Positions 16,341-25,443 of a stretch of DNA of 64,000 nt are shown in pieces; position 1 is the stretch's first letter; each line of letters opens with the position of its first letter. Below the pieces are notes generated by a model. It searched no databases and had not been told where the DNA came from. It saw nothing but the letters and a program-made list of their open reading frames with translations. This DNA is from Halegenticoccus tardaugens (GTDB lineage Archaea; Halobacteriota; Halobacteria; Halobacteriales; Haloferacaceae), in NCBI RefSeq assembly GCF_004116405.1, contig NZ_SDIC01000001.1, positions 248,001-312,000 of the forward strand, written 5' to 3'. The position numbers and the translations under genes are program-made.

Positions 16341-16601
16341 ATGTCACTCCGGAACGCGATCCGACAGAACGCGGCGCTCACGGCCGTGTTGTTCCTGTTC
16401 GGCGGGTGGACGCTCTTCACGCTCTGGAGCGTGTACGGTTCGATGGGACCGGTGACCGGCGGCGACTGGATCGGCCCGAACGGCGTCGGCGGCGTCGCGG
16501 GGGTCGTCATCCTCGCGGTCGTCCTCGCGCTCGTCGTGACCGTCTACGCCGAACTCGGCGAGACGGGGCCTGCGCCCGAGCGATTTCCGCCGGACGAGTG
16601 A
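16341..16601 (+). CDS. Small two-helix membrane protein
   Basis: 86 residues from MSLRNAIRQNAALT. Transmembrane helix 1 spans ALTAVLFLFGGWTLFTLWSV, a Gly/Pro-rich external loop follows, and helix 2 is GVAGVVILAVVLALVVTVYA; the tail is acidic (PERFPPDE). The start at 16341 is preferred to an upstream GTG at 16320. No family function recognised. It lies between the AOR-associated gene and a small soluble protein and is probably expressed independently. Confidence 0.65.
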   Translation: MSLRNAIRQNAALTAVLFLFGGWTLFTLWSVYGSMGPVTGGDWIGPNGVGGVAGVVILAVVLALVVTVYAELGETGPAPERFPPDE

Positions 16602-16626
16602 AGCCGGTCGTTGGCTGGAGGCCGGG

Positions 16627-16638
16627 AAAAATATAAGC
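16627..16638 (+). promoter_or_regulatory. TATA box of the 16663 gene
   Basis: AAAATATAAGCC is a clear archaeal TATA element ending 25 bases before the ATG at 16663, implying a leaderless mRNA. Confidence 0.6.
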
Positions 16639-16662
16639 CGCTTCCCGAGCCATTGCTTCGCA

Positions 16663-16917
16663 ATGTCACGGAAGGTGAACTGGCGGCCGCGGGCGGGCGT
16701 CGAGCGCGTGAAGAACGCTCGCATCGTGGACGCGGCGGCGCCGACCGACGGCGAGGACGACGAGAGCGACGAGCCGGCCGAACCGCGGTCGTTCGAGGTG
16801 TGGACGCACTCGTCGCCGCACATCATCAACGATGGGGAGGTCGACGGCGACGTCTCCTTCGATGACGAGCTGAAAGAGCGCGTCCTCGCCCGGCTGGCGA
16901 CGCGCCGCGAACGGTAA
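16663..16917 (+). CDS. Small conserved haloarchaeal protein, unknown function
   Basis: 84 residues. A basic N-terminus (MSRKVNWRPRAGVERVKNAR) is followed by an acidic linker (DGEDDESDEPAEP), a strand-rich middle (SFEVWTHSSPHIINDGEV) and a basic C-terminal helix (LKERVLARLATRRER). The strong promoter immediately upstream and consistent codon bias support a real gene. No family is recognised. It faces the torD-like gene tail to tail. Confidence 0.6.
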   Translation: MSRKVNWRPRAGVERVKNARIVDAAAPTDGEDDESDEPAEPRSFEVWTHSSPHIINDGEVDGDVSFDDELKERVLARLATRRER

Positions 16918-16976
16918 CCGCCGGTTCGTCGGGTTCGCGTCGCCACGTCGGTCGGCACCGTCGGCACCGCGATCGC

Positions 16977-17609
16977 TCAGCCCATCTGCACCGCGATCTC
17001 CGATTCGAACTCGACGTAGCCCGAGAGCAGGTGACCGACCGCCTCGTAAAACGTCGAGTCGGCGTGCTCGACGACGTCGGCCGCGCAGTCGTCCACCCAG
17101 CGATCGAGGTGTTCCTCGTGGAAGACGCGCTGGTAGCCGAACGCGTCGCGGTCGCCGTCGCGCTGTCGCCGCACGAGCCGCCGGACGAACGCGAGTTCGA
17201 CGGCGACGTGATCCGCCTCCTCGGGGTAGTCGTCCGCGGGCGTCCATCCCACGGCCGCGTAGCTCGATTTCACGCGAGCGAGGCCGTCGCCAAGGTAGTC
17301 GGTGTCGTCGCGGTAGTGGGTCTCGTGCGGCAGGATCGGCGGACGCGGACCGACGAACAGCCGGGAGTACTCCAGTTGGAGCGCTTCGCGGACGGCGTCC
17401 GGATCGCGGTCGGCGCGCTCGTCCACGAACGCCGTCAACGCGGCGAAGCCGGCGTCGAGCGCGTCCCCGACCGCCGCGTCCGGAACCCGGATCTCCCCGC
17501 CGAGGAGCGTCTCGACGAACGGTTTCGTCGGCGCGTCGGCGAGGGCGTCGACGAGGAAGTTCGCGAACTCCAGGCGCGCCCGGTACAACTCGCGCTGGTC
17601 GAGCGCCAT
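16977..17609 (-). CDS. TorD/DmsD-type molybdoenzyme maturation chaperone
   Basis: 210 residues, all-helical. The TorD-family core is visible: LQLEYSRLFVGPRPPILPHE, then ETHYRDDTDYLGDGLARVKS, PEEADHVAVELAFVRRLV and FHEEHLDRWV. These chaperones bind the twin-arginine leader of DMSO-reductase-family catalytic subunits and hold them until the pterin cofactor is loaded. The client is almost certainly the Tat-exported subunit encoded at 19954, on the other side of the divergent promoter. Its ATG overlaps the stop of the upstream iron-sulfur gene by one base (TGATG), so the two are one operon. Confidence 0.85.
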   Translation of the reverse strand: MALDQRELYRARLEFANFLVDALADAPTKPFVETLLGGEIRVPDAAVGDALDAGFAALTAFVDERADRDPDAVREALQLEYSRLFVGPRPPILPHETHYRDDTDYLGDGLARVKSSYAAVGWTPADDYPEEADHVAVELAFVRRLVRRQRDGDRDAFGYQRVFHEEHLDRWVDDCAADVVEHADSTFYEAVGHLLSGYVEFESEIAVQMG

Positions 17610-19738
17610 CAGCTTCCACCCCGGTCGTACAGGCGCGCCGCGCGACAGTTGCCGCAGTACTCGAAGACGCTCCCCTCCGCCCCGGGCGCGACGTCGCCGA
17701 CGAGGTGGCCCACCTCCTCCTGGATCTTCCGCGCCGACCGCTCGCTCGTGAACGGCTCCCCGCAGCGCCGACACGCCAGCATCTCGCCTTCGACCACGCG
17801 CGTCCAGCCGTCGCCGCCGCGGTTCTCCGGCAGGAGATCGAGGTGGAGACCTCCGTCGAGTTCGATCGCGCCCTCGACGCACCCGTCCTCGCAGAGGCCG
17901 CAGTTGACGCAGCGTTCGTGGTTGAACTCCAGGTCGCCGTCGACGCGGCGGATCGCGTCGGTCGGACAGAGCGTCGAACACGTCGGGGTGAGCGTGCAGT
18001 CGTCCGTCACCTCGATCCGACCGAAGCTTTCGAGCCCCCGAATCACCCGGCGGTCGGGCTCGACGCGTTCCGCGATCGCGCGGACGCTTTCGAGCGCCCA
18101 GTCGTGCGTGCTGAACGCCGGCTTCTCGCCCTCGTCCGCCGCGCCGCCCGCCGCCTCGTGATCCCCGGGCGGGACCGGCGTCGGATCGAGTCCGTCGACG
18201 AAGCCCCCCACGGCGTCGACGAAGGCCCCGGGATCGTCCGGTTCGGGCGCGAGGAACGCGACGCGCTCGCCGAGTCCGAGGTCCGCAGTCGCGCGGTTGA
18301 GCCGCTCGCAGAGCGCGGCCTTGGGGTCCGCCCCCGAGTGGCGGCAGTCGCACCCGCAGCCGACGAGGAGCACGCCGTCGGCACCGGCGGCCAGCGCGTG
18401 GAGCGCGTGCGCCTCCCCGACGGTGTCCGCGCAGTTGACGGCGACGGGGAGGATCGGGGGGTACGAGACGTCGAACTCGTCGGCGGCGGCGAGGCGGCCG
18501 TACTCGCGGAGCGCGTCGTCGGCGCGCTCGGAGCAGACGAACGCGACGACGGGCGTCTCGACGCCTCCCTCGCGCGCGTTCCGACCGAAAAGCCACCCGC
18601 CGCCGTCCTCGCGGGTCGGGCGGAGGAGCGCCTCCACCTCCCGGGCGAGCCGGCGGTTCGACGGCTCTCGCAACCGCGTCGCGCCCGTCGGACACACAGA
18701 GGTGCACGCGCCGCAGTTCCGGCACGCCTCCTTGTAGAACTCGACGGCGTCGACGCGCGGACGCTCGACCGCCCCGTGCGGACAGGCGTCGACGCAGGCG
18801 GTACAGCCCGTCTGACCGGACGATCCCGCGGCGCAGACGTCCATGTCGAGGTCGAGGAAGTCGGGCCCCTCCACGCCGCCGAGCAGCGATTCGATCGCCG
18901 CGACGGTGGCCCCGTCGACCGGCCCGGTGTACAGGCCGAGCCGTCCGCCCCGGGTCGATCGATCCGCGCCGGGGTGGACGACCTGGTCGACCTCGATCTC
19001 GCGCCGCGCGCCGCCCATCTCGATGGCGTCGGTCGGACAGCAGTCGGTCCACGCGCCCTCGGGCGCGTCGGGATCGATGTCGACGGGACGGCGGGTCACC
19101 ATCCCGTCCGGACCCTCGCGGACGCACTTCATACACGAGATGCAGTCGTCGGTCACGCGGGACGCCACGGTGACGGTGAACTCGCCGAAGCGACCGTCGA
19201 CGGAGACGGCTCGACCACGTTCGATCGTCACGTCGTCGAGGCCGTCGACGCCCGCCAGCTCCGCGCCGTCGGCGACGAGCGTCACGTCGGCGGCGTCCGA
19301 AAGGACCGCCGCGGTTTCGGGGTCGCCGACGACGGCGACGCCGCAGCCGGCCTCCCGGCGGACGGTCCGGGAGACCGCCTCCTCTCGCATTCCCGCCGCC
19401 GCGGCGTTGACGAGCCGCGCGGTCTTGTCGGTCGCGGCGTCGCGATCGTGCACCCACCCCGCCCCTTCGCGCTGGTCGACGAACGCCACCGCGTCGGGGT
19501 GTAGTCCCTTCTCTTCCGCCAGCTCGCGGAAGGTTCCCTGCACCCCCTCGTCCGGGCACGTCACGATCAGTTCGTCCAGTTCGTGCTCGTCGACGACCGC
19601 CCCCATCGCGTCGAGCCCGTCGCCGCACAGGAGCCCGGAGTTCGCCGCCACGTCCACGCCCTCGACGCCGTCGCGCGCCGCCGCCAGGTCCACGTCGCAC
19701 GTGTCGGCACACGAACAGACGAAGGCACCAACGTTCAT
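17609..19738 (-). CDS. HdrA-N / ferredoxin / MvhD multidomain iron-sulfur protein
   Basis: 709 residues. In order: an HdrA-like N-terminal domain (1-125) with C8, C10, C38, C61; a much reduced nucleotide-fold segment (131-190, VAVVGDPETAAVL) lacking the GxGxxG of HdrA; ferredoxin-like clusters C199/C202/C205/C234, then C302/C312/C315/C319 and C339/C342/C345/C349; an MvhD/FlpD domain (396-517) with C402, C436, C461, C463; another ferredoxin pair (C581/C587/C591 and C610/C613/C616/C620); and a terminal zinc-ribbon-like CxxC...CxxC (656-698). It is soluble and cytoplasmic. HdrA/MvhD proteins link hydrogenase or formate dehydrogenase to flavin-based electron transfer. The lost flavin motif argues against bifurcation here. 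It is co-transcribed with the chaperone and divergent from the formate-dehydrogenase-like operon. Confidence 0.8.
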   Translation of the reverse strand: MNVGAFVCSCADTCDVDLAAARDGVEGVDVAANSGLLCGDGLDAMGAVVDEHELDELIVTCPDEGVQGTFRELAEEKGLHPDAVAFVDQREGAGWVHDRDAATDKTARLVNAAAAGMREEAVSRTVRREAGCGVAVVGDPETAAVLSDAADVTLVADGAELAGVDGLDDVTIERGRAVSVDGRFGEFTVTVASRVTDDCISCMKCVREGPDGMVTRRPVDIDPDAPEGAWTDCCPTDAIEMGGARREIEVDQVVHPGADRSTRGGRLGLYTGPVDGATVAAIESLLGGVEGPDFLDLDMDVCAAGSSGQTGCTACVDACPHGAVERPRVDAVEFYKEACRNCGACTSVCPTGATRLREPSNRRLAREVEALLRPTREDGGGWLFGRNAREGGVETPVVAFVCSERADDALREYGRLAAADEFDVSYPPILPVAVNCADTVGEAHALHALAAGADGVLLVGCGCDCRHSGADPKAALCERLNRATADLGLGERVAFLAPEPDDPGAFVDAVGGFVDGLDPTPVPPGDHEAAGGAADEGEKPAFSTHDWALESVRAIAERVEPDRRVIRGLESFGRIEVTDDCTLTPTCSTLCPTDAIRRVDGDLEFNHERCVNCGLCEDGCVEGAIELDGGLHLDLLPENRGGDGWTRVVEGEMLACRRCGEPFTSERSARKIQEEVGHLVGDVAPGAEGSVFEYCGNCRAARLYDRGGS

Positions 19739-19953
19739 GTTTTACGTGGTTAGACAATCCCTGACAAAGGTGTTGCGCACGCACCCGTCGACTGCCGGTT
19801 TTCGGGCCGCCGAGGGGTTCGTTTCGATCGCGTCACGTTTCTGCTACCCTAACCTTAATTATCGTTCACTACTGACCAATGTCAGTGATAAACAGTGGCA
19901 CAGCAATCGGGCCAGCGGGACCGGTCGCACGAAATCTCGACTGAACGACGCAC
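19739..19953. promoter_or_regulatory. Divergent promoter with inverted repeat between the HdrA-like and FdhA-like genes
   Basis: The 215-base gap is AT-richer than its surroundings. CCTTAATTATC at 19851-19861 looks like a TATA region. An inverted repeat ACTGAC-CAAT-GTCAGT occupies 19871-19886, just where transcription toward the catalytic subunit would start. That makes it a good operator candidate controlling the operon by redox state or oxygen. The leader to the ATG at 19954 would be about 65 bases. No regulator gene is adjacent. Confidence 0.5.
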
Positions 19954-22900
19954 ATGAGCGCAGAGCCAGTCACGATCGACCTCGACCGGCGATCGTTCCT
20001 GAAGGCGAGCGCGCTGGCCGGCGCGGTGGCGCTGGGCGGCGGCGCGACCGGACACGTGCTGGGACAGGACGAGGAGGAACCGGACGGCGTCGGTGACGAC
20101 GCGGAAACCGCGAAGGTGATCTGCAACTACTGCGCGGTCGGTTGCGGGTTCAAGGCCGTAAAGGAGGGCGACGCCTTCGTCGGGATGGAGCCGTGGTTCG
20201 AGAACCCGGTGAACAACGGGTCGCTCTGCTCGAAGGGCGCGGGTATCCTCGAAACCGAACACTCGCCGAAGCGGCTGAAGCACCCGATGAAGAAGGAAGG
20301 CGGCGAGTGGCGCAAGATCACGTGGGACGAGGCGTACCGTGAGATCGCCGACACGTACCGAAACGTCGTCGAGGAGTTCAGCCCCGAGAGCGCGATGATC
20401 CTCGGGAGCGCCCACCACGCGAACGAGGAGGCGTACGCCCTCCGGAAGCTCGCGGCGTTCATGGGCACCAACAACGTCGACCACCAGGCGCGGATCTGTC
20501 ACTCGACGACGGTGACGGGGCTCGCCAACACGTGGGGGTTCGGCGCGATGACGAACACCATGAACGACTACCGGAACTTCGACCTGCTCGTCATCATCGG
20601 GCAGAACCCCGCCGAGGCGCACCCGATCGCGATGCAGCACATCCTCGAAGGGAAGGCCCGCGGCGGCACGATCGTCTCGATCGACCCGCGGTACACGAAG
20701 ACGTCGGCGCACGCGGACTACTACTACCGGATGCGTCCGGGCACGGACGTCGCGCTGATGATGGGGCTGGTGAACTACCTCCGCGAGCGCGGGGAGCTCG
20801 ACGAGGCGATGCTCGACGAGCGGGTGATGGGGTGGCCCGACGCCGAGGCGGAGCTCGACCGGTACGACCCCGAGACGGTCGCTGACATCACCTGGCTCAG
20901 CGAGGACGACATCGCGGAGATCGGCGACCTGATAATCGAGAACAAACCGCGCATACAGATCGAGTGGGCGATGGGGGGCACCCAGCACAACAACGGGACG
21001 CAAAACATCCGCTCGTACGCGCTCACGAGCCTCGCGTCCGGCAGCGCCGCCCGGAGTGGCGGCGGTCTTCAGGTGATGCGCGGGCACGCGAACGTTCAAG
21101 GGGCGACCGATCTCGGCGTCGACGGGAGCATCCTCCCCGGCTACTACGGCGTCGACTCCGAGGGCTCGTGGCAACACTGGGCGAACGTGTGGAATCGAAG
21201 TCCGTGGACCAGCGGGTCGACCTCGTTCGAGGACCTGTACGACATGTTCGCGCTGATGCCGGAGCGGCTCTGGCGGGCCGCCGACGGCGACGAGATCGAC
21301 GACTCGTTCCCGAGCAACCGTTCGATGATGTTCCAGAAGGGACTCACCGTCGCGCGGTGGTACGAGGCGGTCCTCGACAAGCAGGACCGCCTGCTCGAGT
21401 CGGAGCTGTACCAGCCTGATCCGCTGAAGCTCGTGTTCTTCTGGGGTCACTCCGCGAACTCCATCACGGAGATGGACAAGCTCCGGAAGGCCATGGCGAA
21501 GCTCGAACTGCTCGTCGTCGTCGACGTGTTCCCCGCCGTCGCGGGGACGCTCTCGGACGACGCGGACGTGATCCTCCTCCCGGCGTCGAGTCAGTACGAA
21601 CACTACCGGACGGTGACCAACTCGCACCGGTCCGTCCAGTGGAGCGAACCGGCGGGACCGCCGGCCCACAACTCGAAGCCCGACCTGCAGATCATGCAGG
21701 AACTCGCGGACCGCCTGGGATTCGGCGAGCACTTCGACTGGGGAAGCGGTCCCGAACTGTACGACGGCCGGAGCACGTACGAGGACGTACTCAGGGAGAT
21801 CAACCTCGGCGTTCGATCGGTCGGGTACCAGCAGTCGCCAGAGCGGCTGCAGCAGCACGTCGAGTACGACTACGCGTTCAACACCGAGACGCTGCGGTGC
21901 GACACCGAGGGGTTGCCCGTCAGCGGCGACTACTGGTCCCTACCGTGGCCCTGCTGGGGCGACGGTCACCCGGGGACGCCGATCATCTGGACCGACGACG
22001 CCGACCCGCGGGAGGGGGGCCACGACTTCCGGACCAACTGGGGCGAGCGGGCCCCTACCCCCGACGAGTGGGGGGAGATGGACGTCGACAAGCCGTACCC
22101 GATGCAGCGGACCTTCGATCAGCAGGGCGAGGACGGCCTCTCTCTCATCCGGGAGCCGTTCGAGCCCGACTGGTGGGACGGGACGATCCGCGGGGTGCCG
22201 CAGTATCCGGGGTACACCTCGACGCTCCCGGACGACGTCACGAACCCCTCGGCGATGTCGCTGCCCGTCCGTTACGCGCTCGACGAGACGCGCTCGATCT
22301 ACGACGCCGCCCGCGTCCTCAACGAGGAGTACGACGGCGACTACGACCTCGAGTCGTACGAGCAGTACGACTTCGCGCAGCCGGATCCGCCGACGGGCCG
22401 CGGCCGCGCCCGCGCCGTCGTGTGGACGTTCGTGGACACCGTGCCGGTCCACCGCGAGCCGATCGAGAGCCCGCGCCCGGATCTCGTCGAGCAGTGGCCG
22501 GCGAACGGGGCGCAGACGAACTTCTGGCGGCTCGACCAGAACAACGCCAGCGTCCAACAGGAGGCGACGCGCCGGGTCCACGAGGAGCTCGAATCGGAGG
22601 GGGGCGTCACCGCGATACTCACCTCCGGTCGGCAGGTCGAACACCAGGGAGGCGGCGCGGAGACGCGGAACAACGTTTACACCGCCGACCTCCAGCCGCA
22701 CATGTACGCCGAGATTCACCCGCGACTCGCCGAGGAGCTCGACCTCGTCGGCGGCGAGGACCACGTCGTCATCACCTCACAGGACAAGGGGTCGATCCTC
22801 GTGATGGCGAAGGTGACCTACCGACCCGATCCCCAGGAGGTGTTCGTCCCCTACCACTGGGGCGGCGTCTTCCACGGCAAGAGCAAGCAGGCGAACTGGC

Positions 22901-23154
22901 CCGCGGGGCTGGAGCCGCTCGCGATCGGCGAGAGCGCGAACATCATCACCCCGAGCGGATACGACGTCGAGACGCAGATGCAGGAGACGAAGGCCGGGAT
23001 GGTCAGGGTCGAGAAGGCCACAGAGCAGCGCGTCGAGGAGCTCGGAATGGAGTTCATCGACTACCCCCAGGATCGCGCCGGGCTGGGCGTCCAAAAGCAG
23101 TACGACGTCCGCTCGTGGGACATGCGCGGCGACGGGACGAGGGCTGACGACTGA
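19954..23154 (+). CDS. Tat-exported formate-dehydrogenase-like molybdo/tungstopterin subunit
   Basis: 1066 residues. A twin-arginine signal DRRSFLKASALAGAVALGGG is at 11-30. A [4Fe-4S] motif follows (C57, C60, C64, C92), then the bis-pterin domain (AMILGSAHHANEEAYALRKL) and the metal-ligand position ARICHSTTV, where Cys182 is followed by His183 as in formate dehydrogenases; the ligand is Cys, not selenocysteine. The C-terminal molybdopterin-dinucleotide-binding domain contains ILTSGRQVEHQGGGAETR. It is expected outside the membrane, oxidising formate or a related small acid. The following genes encode electron-transfer and membrane subunits, and a TorD chaperone lies across the promoter. Perchlorate/DMSO-type reductase is less likely because of the Cys-His pair. 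Confidence 0.85.
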   Translation: MSAEPVTIDLDRRSFLKASALAGAVALGGGATGHVLGQDEEEPDGVGDDAETAKVICNYCAVGCGFKAVKEGDAFVGMEPWFENPVNNGSLCSKGAGILETEHSPKRLKHPMKKEGGEWRKITWDEAYREIADTYRNVVEEFSPESAMILGSAHHANEEAYALRKLAAFMGTNNVDHQARICHSTTVTGLANTWGFGAMTNTMNDYRNFDLLVIIGQNPAEAHPIAMQHILEGKARGGTIVSIDPRYTKTSAHADYYYRMRPGTDVALMMGLVNYLRERGELDEAMLDERVMGWPDAEAELDRYDPETVADITWLSEDDIAEIGDLIIENKPRIQIEWAMGGTQHNNGTQNIRSYALTSLASGSAARSGGGLQVMRGHANVQGATDLGVDGSILPGYYGVDSEGSWQHWANVWNRSPWTSGSTSFEDLYDMFALMPERLWRAADGDEIDDSFPSNRSMMFQKGLTVARWYEAVLDKQDRLLESELYQPDPLKLVFFWGHSANSITEMDKLRKAMAKLELLVVVDVFPAVAGTLSDDADVILLPASSQYEHYRTVTNSHRSVQWSEPAGPPAHNSKPDLQIMQELADRLGFGEHFDWGSGPELYDGRSTYEDVLREINLGVRSVGYQQSPERLQQHVEYDYAFNTETLRCDTEGLPVSGDYWSLPWPCWGDGHPGTPIIWTDDADPREGGHDFRTNWGERAPTPDEWGEMDVDKPYPMQRTFDQQGEDGLSLIREPFEPDWWDGTIRGVPQYPGYTSTLPDDVTNPSAMSLPVRYALDETRSIYDAARVLNEEYDGDYDLESYEQYDFAQPDPPTGRGRARAVVWTFVDTVPVHREPIESPRPDLVEQWPANGAQTNFWRLDQNNASVQQEATRRVHEELESEGGVTAILTSGRQVEHQGGGAETRNNVYTADLQPHMYAEIHPRLAEELDLVGGEDHVVITSQDKGSILVMAKVTYRPDPQEVFVPYHWGGVFHGKSKQANWPAGLEPLAIGESANIITPSGYDVETQMQETKAGMVRVEKATEQRVEELGMEFIDYPQDRAGLGVQKQYDVRSWDMRGDGTRADD

Positions 23155-23169
23155 GGGGACAACGACACG

Positions 23170-23844
23170 ATGTCAACCAACGAACCACGGACACAGCGGA
23201 TGAGCGAGGGCGTGATGAGCACCGGGGAGGGGATGCGAATCTTCCCCGACGTCGAGGCGTGCATCGACTGCGGCGGGTGCGTCGTCGCCTGCAAGCGCAC
23301 GTGGGACGTCCCGGCGGACGAACAGCGAATCAGCATCACGACGATGCTGGAAGGGCAGGAAGCCGACCAGGGGTTCAACGGCAAACAGACGCGGGCGTTG
23401 GCGGAGGGACGAACCCCCGGCGAGACGAGCCTCCCGATGCAGTGTTACCACTGCGAGAACGCCCCCTGCGTGTCTGTCTGTCCCACCGACGCGCTCCAGA
23501 AGCGCGACGACGGGTTCGTGACGGTCTCGGACGACCTCTGCGTCGGCTGCCAGTACTGTCTGTCGGCCTGCCCGTTCGGCGCGCCCCAGTTCCCCGACGC
23601 CGACGACGGCGTCGCCAGCATCGTCGGCTCCGGCGGAACGATGGACAAGTGCACGGGCTGTCGATCCCGGCAGGAGGCGAAGAAGGGACCGGCCTGCGCC
23701 GAAGAGTGCGCGACGAACGCGATCCTCGTCGGTTCGGCGAGCCAGATCGCGGACGAACTCGACAAGCGCGAGAGCGGGTCGTTCTTCAACGACACGGCGC
23801 TGGAGATAATCTTCGGCGACGACGCGCGCTTTTTCACCTCGTGA
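23170..23844 (+). CDS. Four-cluster ferredoxin subunit (FdhB-like)
   Basis: 224 residues with sixteen Cys in four [4Fe-4S] sets: C31/C34/C37/C41, C92/C95/C100/C104, C124/C127/C130/C134 and C161/C164/C176/C180. This is the standard electron-transfer subunit of DMSO-reductase-family enzymes. It has no signal peptide and no C-terminal membrane helix, so it would be exported bound to the catalytic subunit, using that partner's Tat signal. Only 15 bases separate it from the catalytic gene. It passes electrons to the membrane cytochrome encoded downstream. Confidence 0.9.
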   Translation: MSTNEPRTQRMSEGVMSTGEGMRIFPDVEACIDCGGCVVACKRTWDVPADEQRISITTMLEGQEADQGFNGKQTRALAEGRTPGETSLPMQCYHCENAPCVSVCPTDALQKRDDGFVTVSDDLCVGCQYCLSACPFGAPQFPDADDGVASIVGSGGTMDKCTGCRSRQEAKKGPACAEECATNAILVGSASQIADELDKRESGSFFNDTALEIIFGDDARFFTS

Positions 23845-23847
23845 CCC

Positions 23848-24405
23848 ATGACCGACAGAGACACCCACTCGACGGACGAACCGCACGCAGACGGCGCGGC
23901 AGCGCCGACGTCGGACCCGACCGCCGCGTCTGCGGACGCCGATCTCGGGGACGGTCCGACCGGCGCGTCTTCGGACGCTACACCCTCGTCCGACGCGTCC
24001 CCGGCGCACGGCCGCGACGATCCGAACGGCGACGCTGACGCCGAAGACGGCGGCCTCTCCGACGGCGTGGCGTTCGCTGCGAGCGCCGTCGCGGCGATCG
24101 CGCTCGGCGTCGGCTCCGTCCTGTTCGTGGGCGAACGGGCGGTGGTGACCGAGGGGCTCATGCGCGTCCGTCCCACCGTCGAAGGCGGCGGCGTCGGCGC
24201 GGGCTGGGTCGCGGGCGTCACGAACGAGGCGCTCGGGTTCCTCATCAAGGCGGTCCACGCCGCCGACGCCGTCATGGGCGTGTTCATCCTCGTCATGGTG
24301 TTCGTCCACTGGGCGGCGTTCCACCGGCTCGCGGACAGGATGCAGCCGCCGGAAGGCTCCCGAACGGGGGCGACCGGCGACGACGGCGGGGGCGACCGGC
24401 GATGA
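23848..24405 (+). CDS. Accessory membrane subunit of the formate-dehydrogenase-like complex
   Basis: 185 residues. About 70 N-terminal residues are acidic, Ala/Asp/Ser-rich and probably disordered. Two hydrophobic helices follow (GVAFAASAVAAIALGVGSVL and ADAVMGVFILVMVFVHWAAF), the second rich in His (AVHAADAV, FVHWAAFHR), so heme contact is possible. The C-terminus is short and acidic. Three bases after the ferredoxin gene and overlapping the cytochrome gene by 4 bases, it is clearly part of the complex. No named family recognised; it could be a small partner of the cytochrome b subunit. Confidence 0.65.
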   Translation: MTDRDTHSTDEPHADGAAAPTSDPTAASADADLGDGPTGASSDATPSSDASPAHGRDDPNGDADAEDGGLSDGVAFAASAVAAIALGVGSVLFVGERAVVTEGLMRVRPTVEGGGVGAGWVAGVTNEALGFLIKAVHAADAVMGVFILVMVFVHWAAFHRLADRMQPPEGSRTGATGDDGGGDRR

Positions 24406-25409
24406 CGAACCTCGACCACGGAAAGTTCTCGCGCGTGACCACCACCTTCCACTCGCTTCTCGCGTTGACGGTGTTCGCGCTGTTCTTCACGGGGTACGCC
24501 ATCGCGTTCAACACCGAACTCTGGTGGCTCGTCGAACTCATGGGCGGGACCGCCGGCGTCCTCGCGGTCCACCGGGTGGCCGGCTTCTCGCTCATCGTCC
24601 TCACGACGTTCTGGGTGACGTTCATGCTGCTCCGGTCGTCGAGCAGGGGGAACGTCTCCGCCGTGCTTCCCGACCCGAAGGAGGACACGGCGGCGTTCGT
24701 ACAGGACGTGAAGTTCGCGCTCGGGCGGGCGGACGAGCGGCACCCGAACGCCCGGCAGTTCGCGGGGTACACGGCCGACGAGGTGCCGCTCCTGTCGTAC
24801 GTCGGCAAGGGCGTCATCGCCATCTTCACCGTCGAGCTGCTCTTGCTCATGATCTCGGGGCTGCTCATCTGGCGGAAGTCGATGCTCATCGACCTGTACA
24901 ACAGCCAGTCGGTCGTGATGGCGTTCGTGGCGTTCCACGGCCTCCTCGGCGTCATCATGATGATGGGGGTGATGTTCCACACGTTCGAACACGGCTTCCA
25001 CCCCGCCTTCTACCCGGTGGAGCTGAAGGCGTTCATCCCGAAGGACCTCGTCCCACACGGTCACGAGGAGCCCGACGCCGAGACGACCGGCATCGAGCGG
25101 CTCCGGCTCCGTCCGACGTGGCGGGTCGCGACGGACGCGATGGGCGTCCTCGTCGTCGTCGGCATCGTGAGCGTCCTGCTCGCCAGCATCTCCTACGGCG
25201 GCTACCCGATCCCCGAGACGCTGGCGTTCCAGGAGGGGAGCGTCCTCAGGACGATCGGCATCAACGTCGGGATCCTCGTGCTGTTCGTCGGACTGTTCCT
25301 CTCGGCGTACGGTAACGTCCTGCGCGCTCGGTACGCGCGGCAGGCCCGGCGGAACGAGGAACGCCGAGGGCCGACGACCGCCGACGGCGGTTTCGTCGAG
25401 GACGACTGA
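24402..25409 (+). CDS. Membrane cytochrome b subunit (FdhC/FdnI-like)
   Basis: 335 residues with about six transmembrane helices, the first at FHSLLALTVFALFFTGYAIA and others near 60-78, 138-157, 170-192, 245-263 and 283-305. Candidate axial histidines are His17, the AVHRVAG histidine, and a cluster in AFHGLLGV and FHTFEHGFHP. This matches the di-heme cytochrome b of respiratory formate dehydrogenases, which passes electrons from the external enzyme to membrane quinone. It ends the operon; the acidic tail is cytoplasmic. Spacing (ATGA overlap) indicates coupled translation with the preceding membrane subunit. Confidence 0.85.
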   Translation: MTNLDHGKFSRVTTTFHSLLALTVFALFFTGYAIAFNTELWWLVELMGGTAGVLAVHRVAGFSLIVLTTFWVTFMLLRSSSRGNVSAVLPDPKEDTAAFVQDVKFALGRADERHPNARQFAGYTADEVPLLSYVGKGVIAIFTVELLLLMISGLLIWRKSMLIDLYNSQSVVMAFVAFHGLLGVIMMMGVMFHTFEHGFHPAFYPVELKAFIPKDLVPHGHEEPDAETTGIERLRLRPTWRVATDAMGVLVVVGIVSVLLASISYGGYPIPETLAFQEGSVLRTIGINVGILVLFVGLFLSAYGNVLRARYARQARRNEERRGPTTADGGFVEDD

Positions 25410-25443
25410 GCGTTTTCGTCGCCTTCCGTCCGGCGGCGGGGCG

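Noticed and set aside
19954..23154. Possible selenocysteine at the active site of the formate-dehydrogenase-like protein
   Set aside because: The ligand codon reads Cys (ICHSTT) and no in-frame TGA occurs there.
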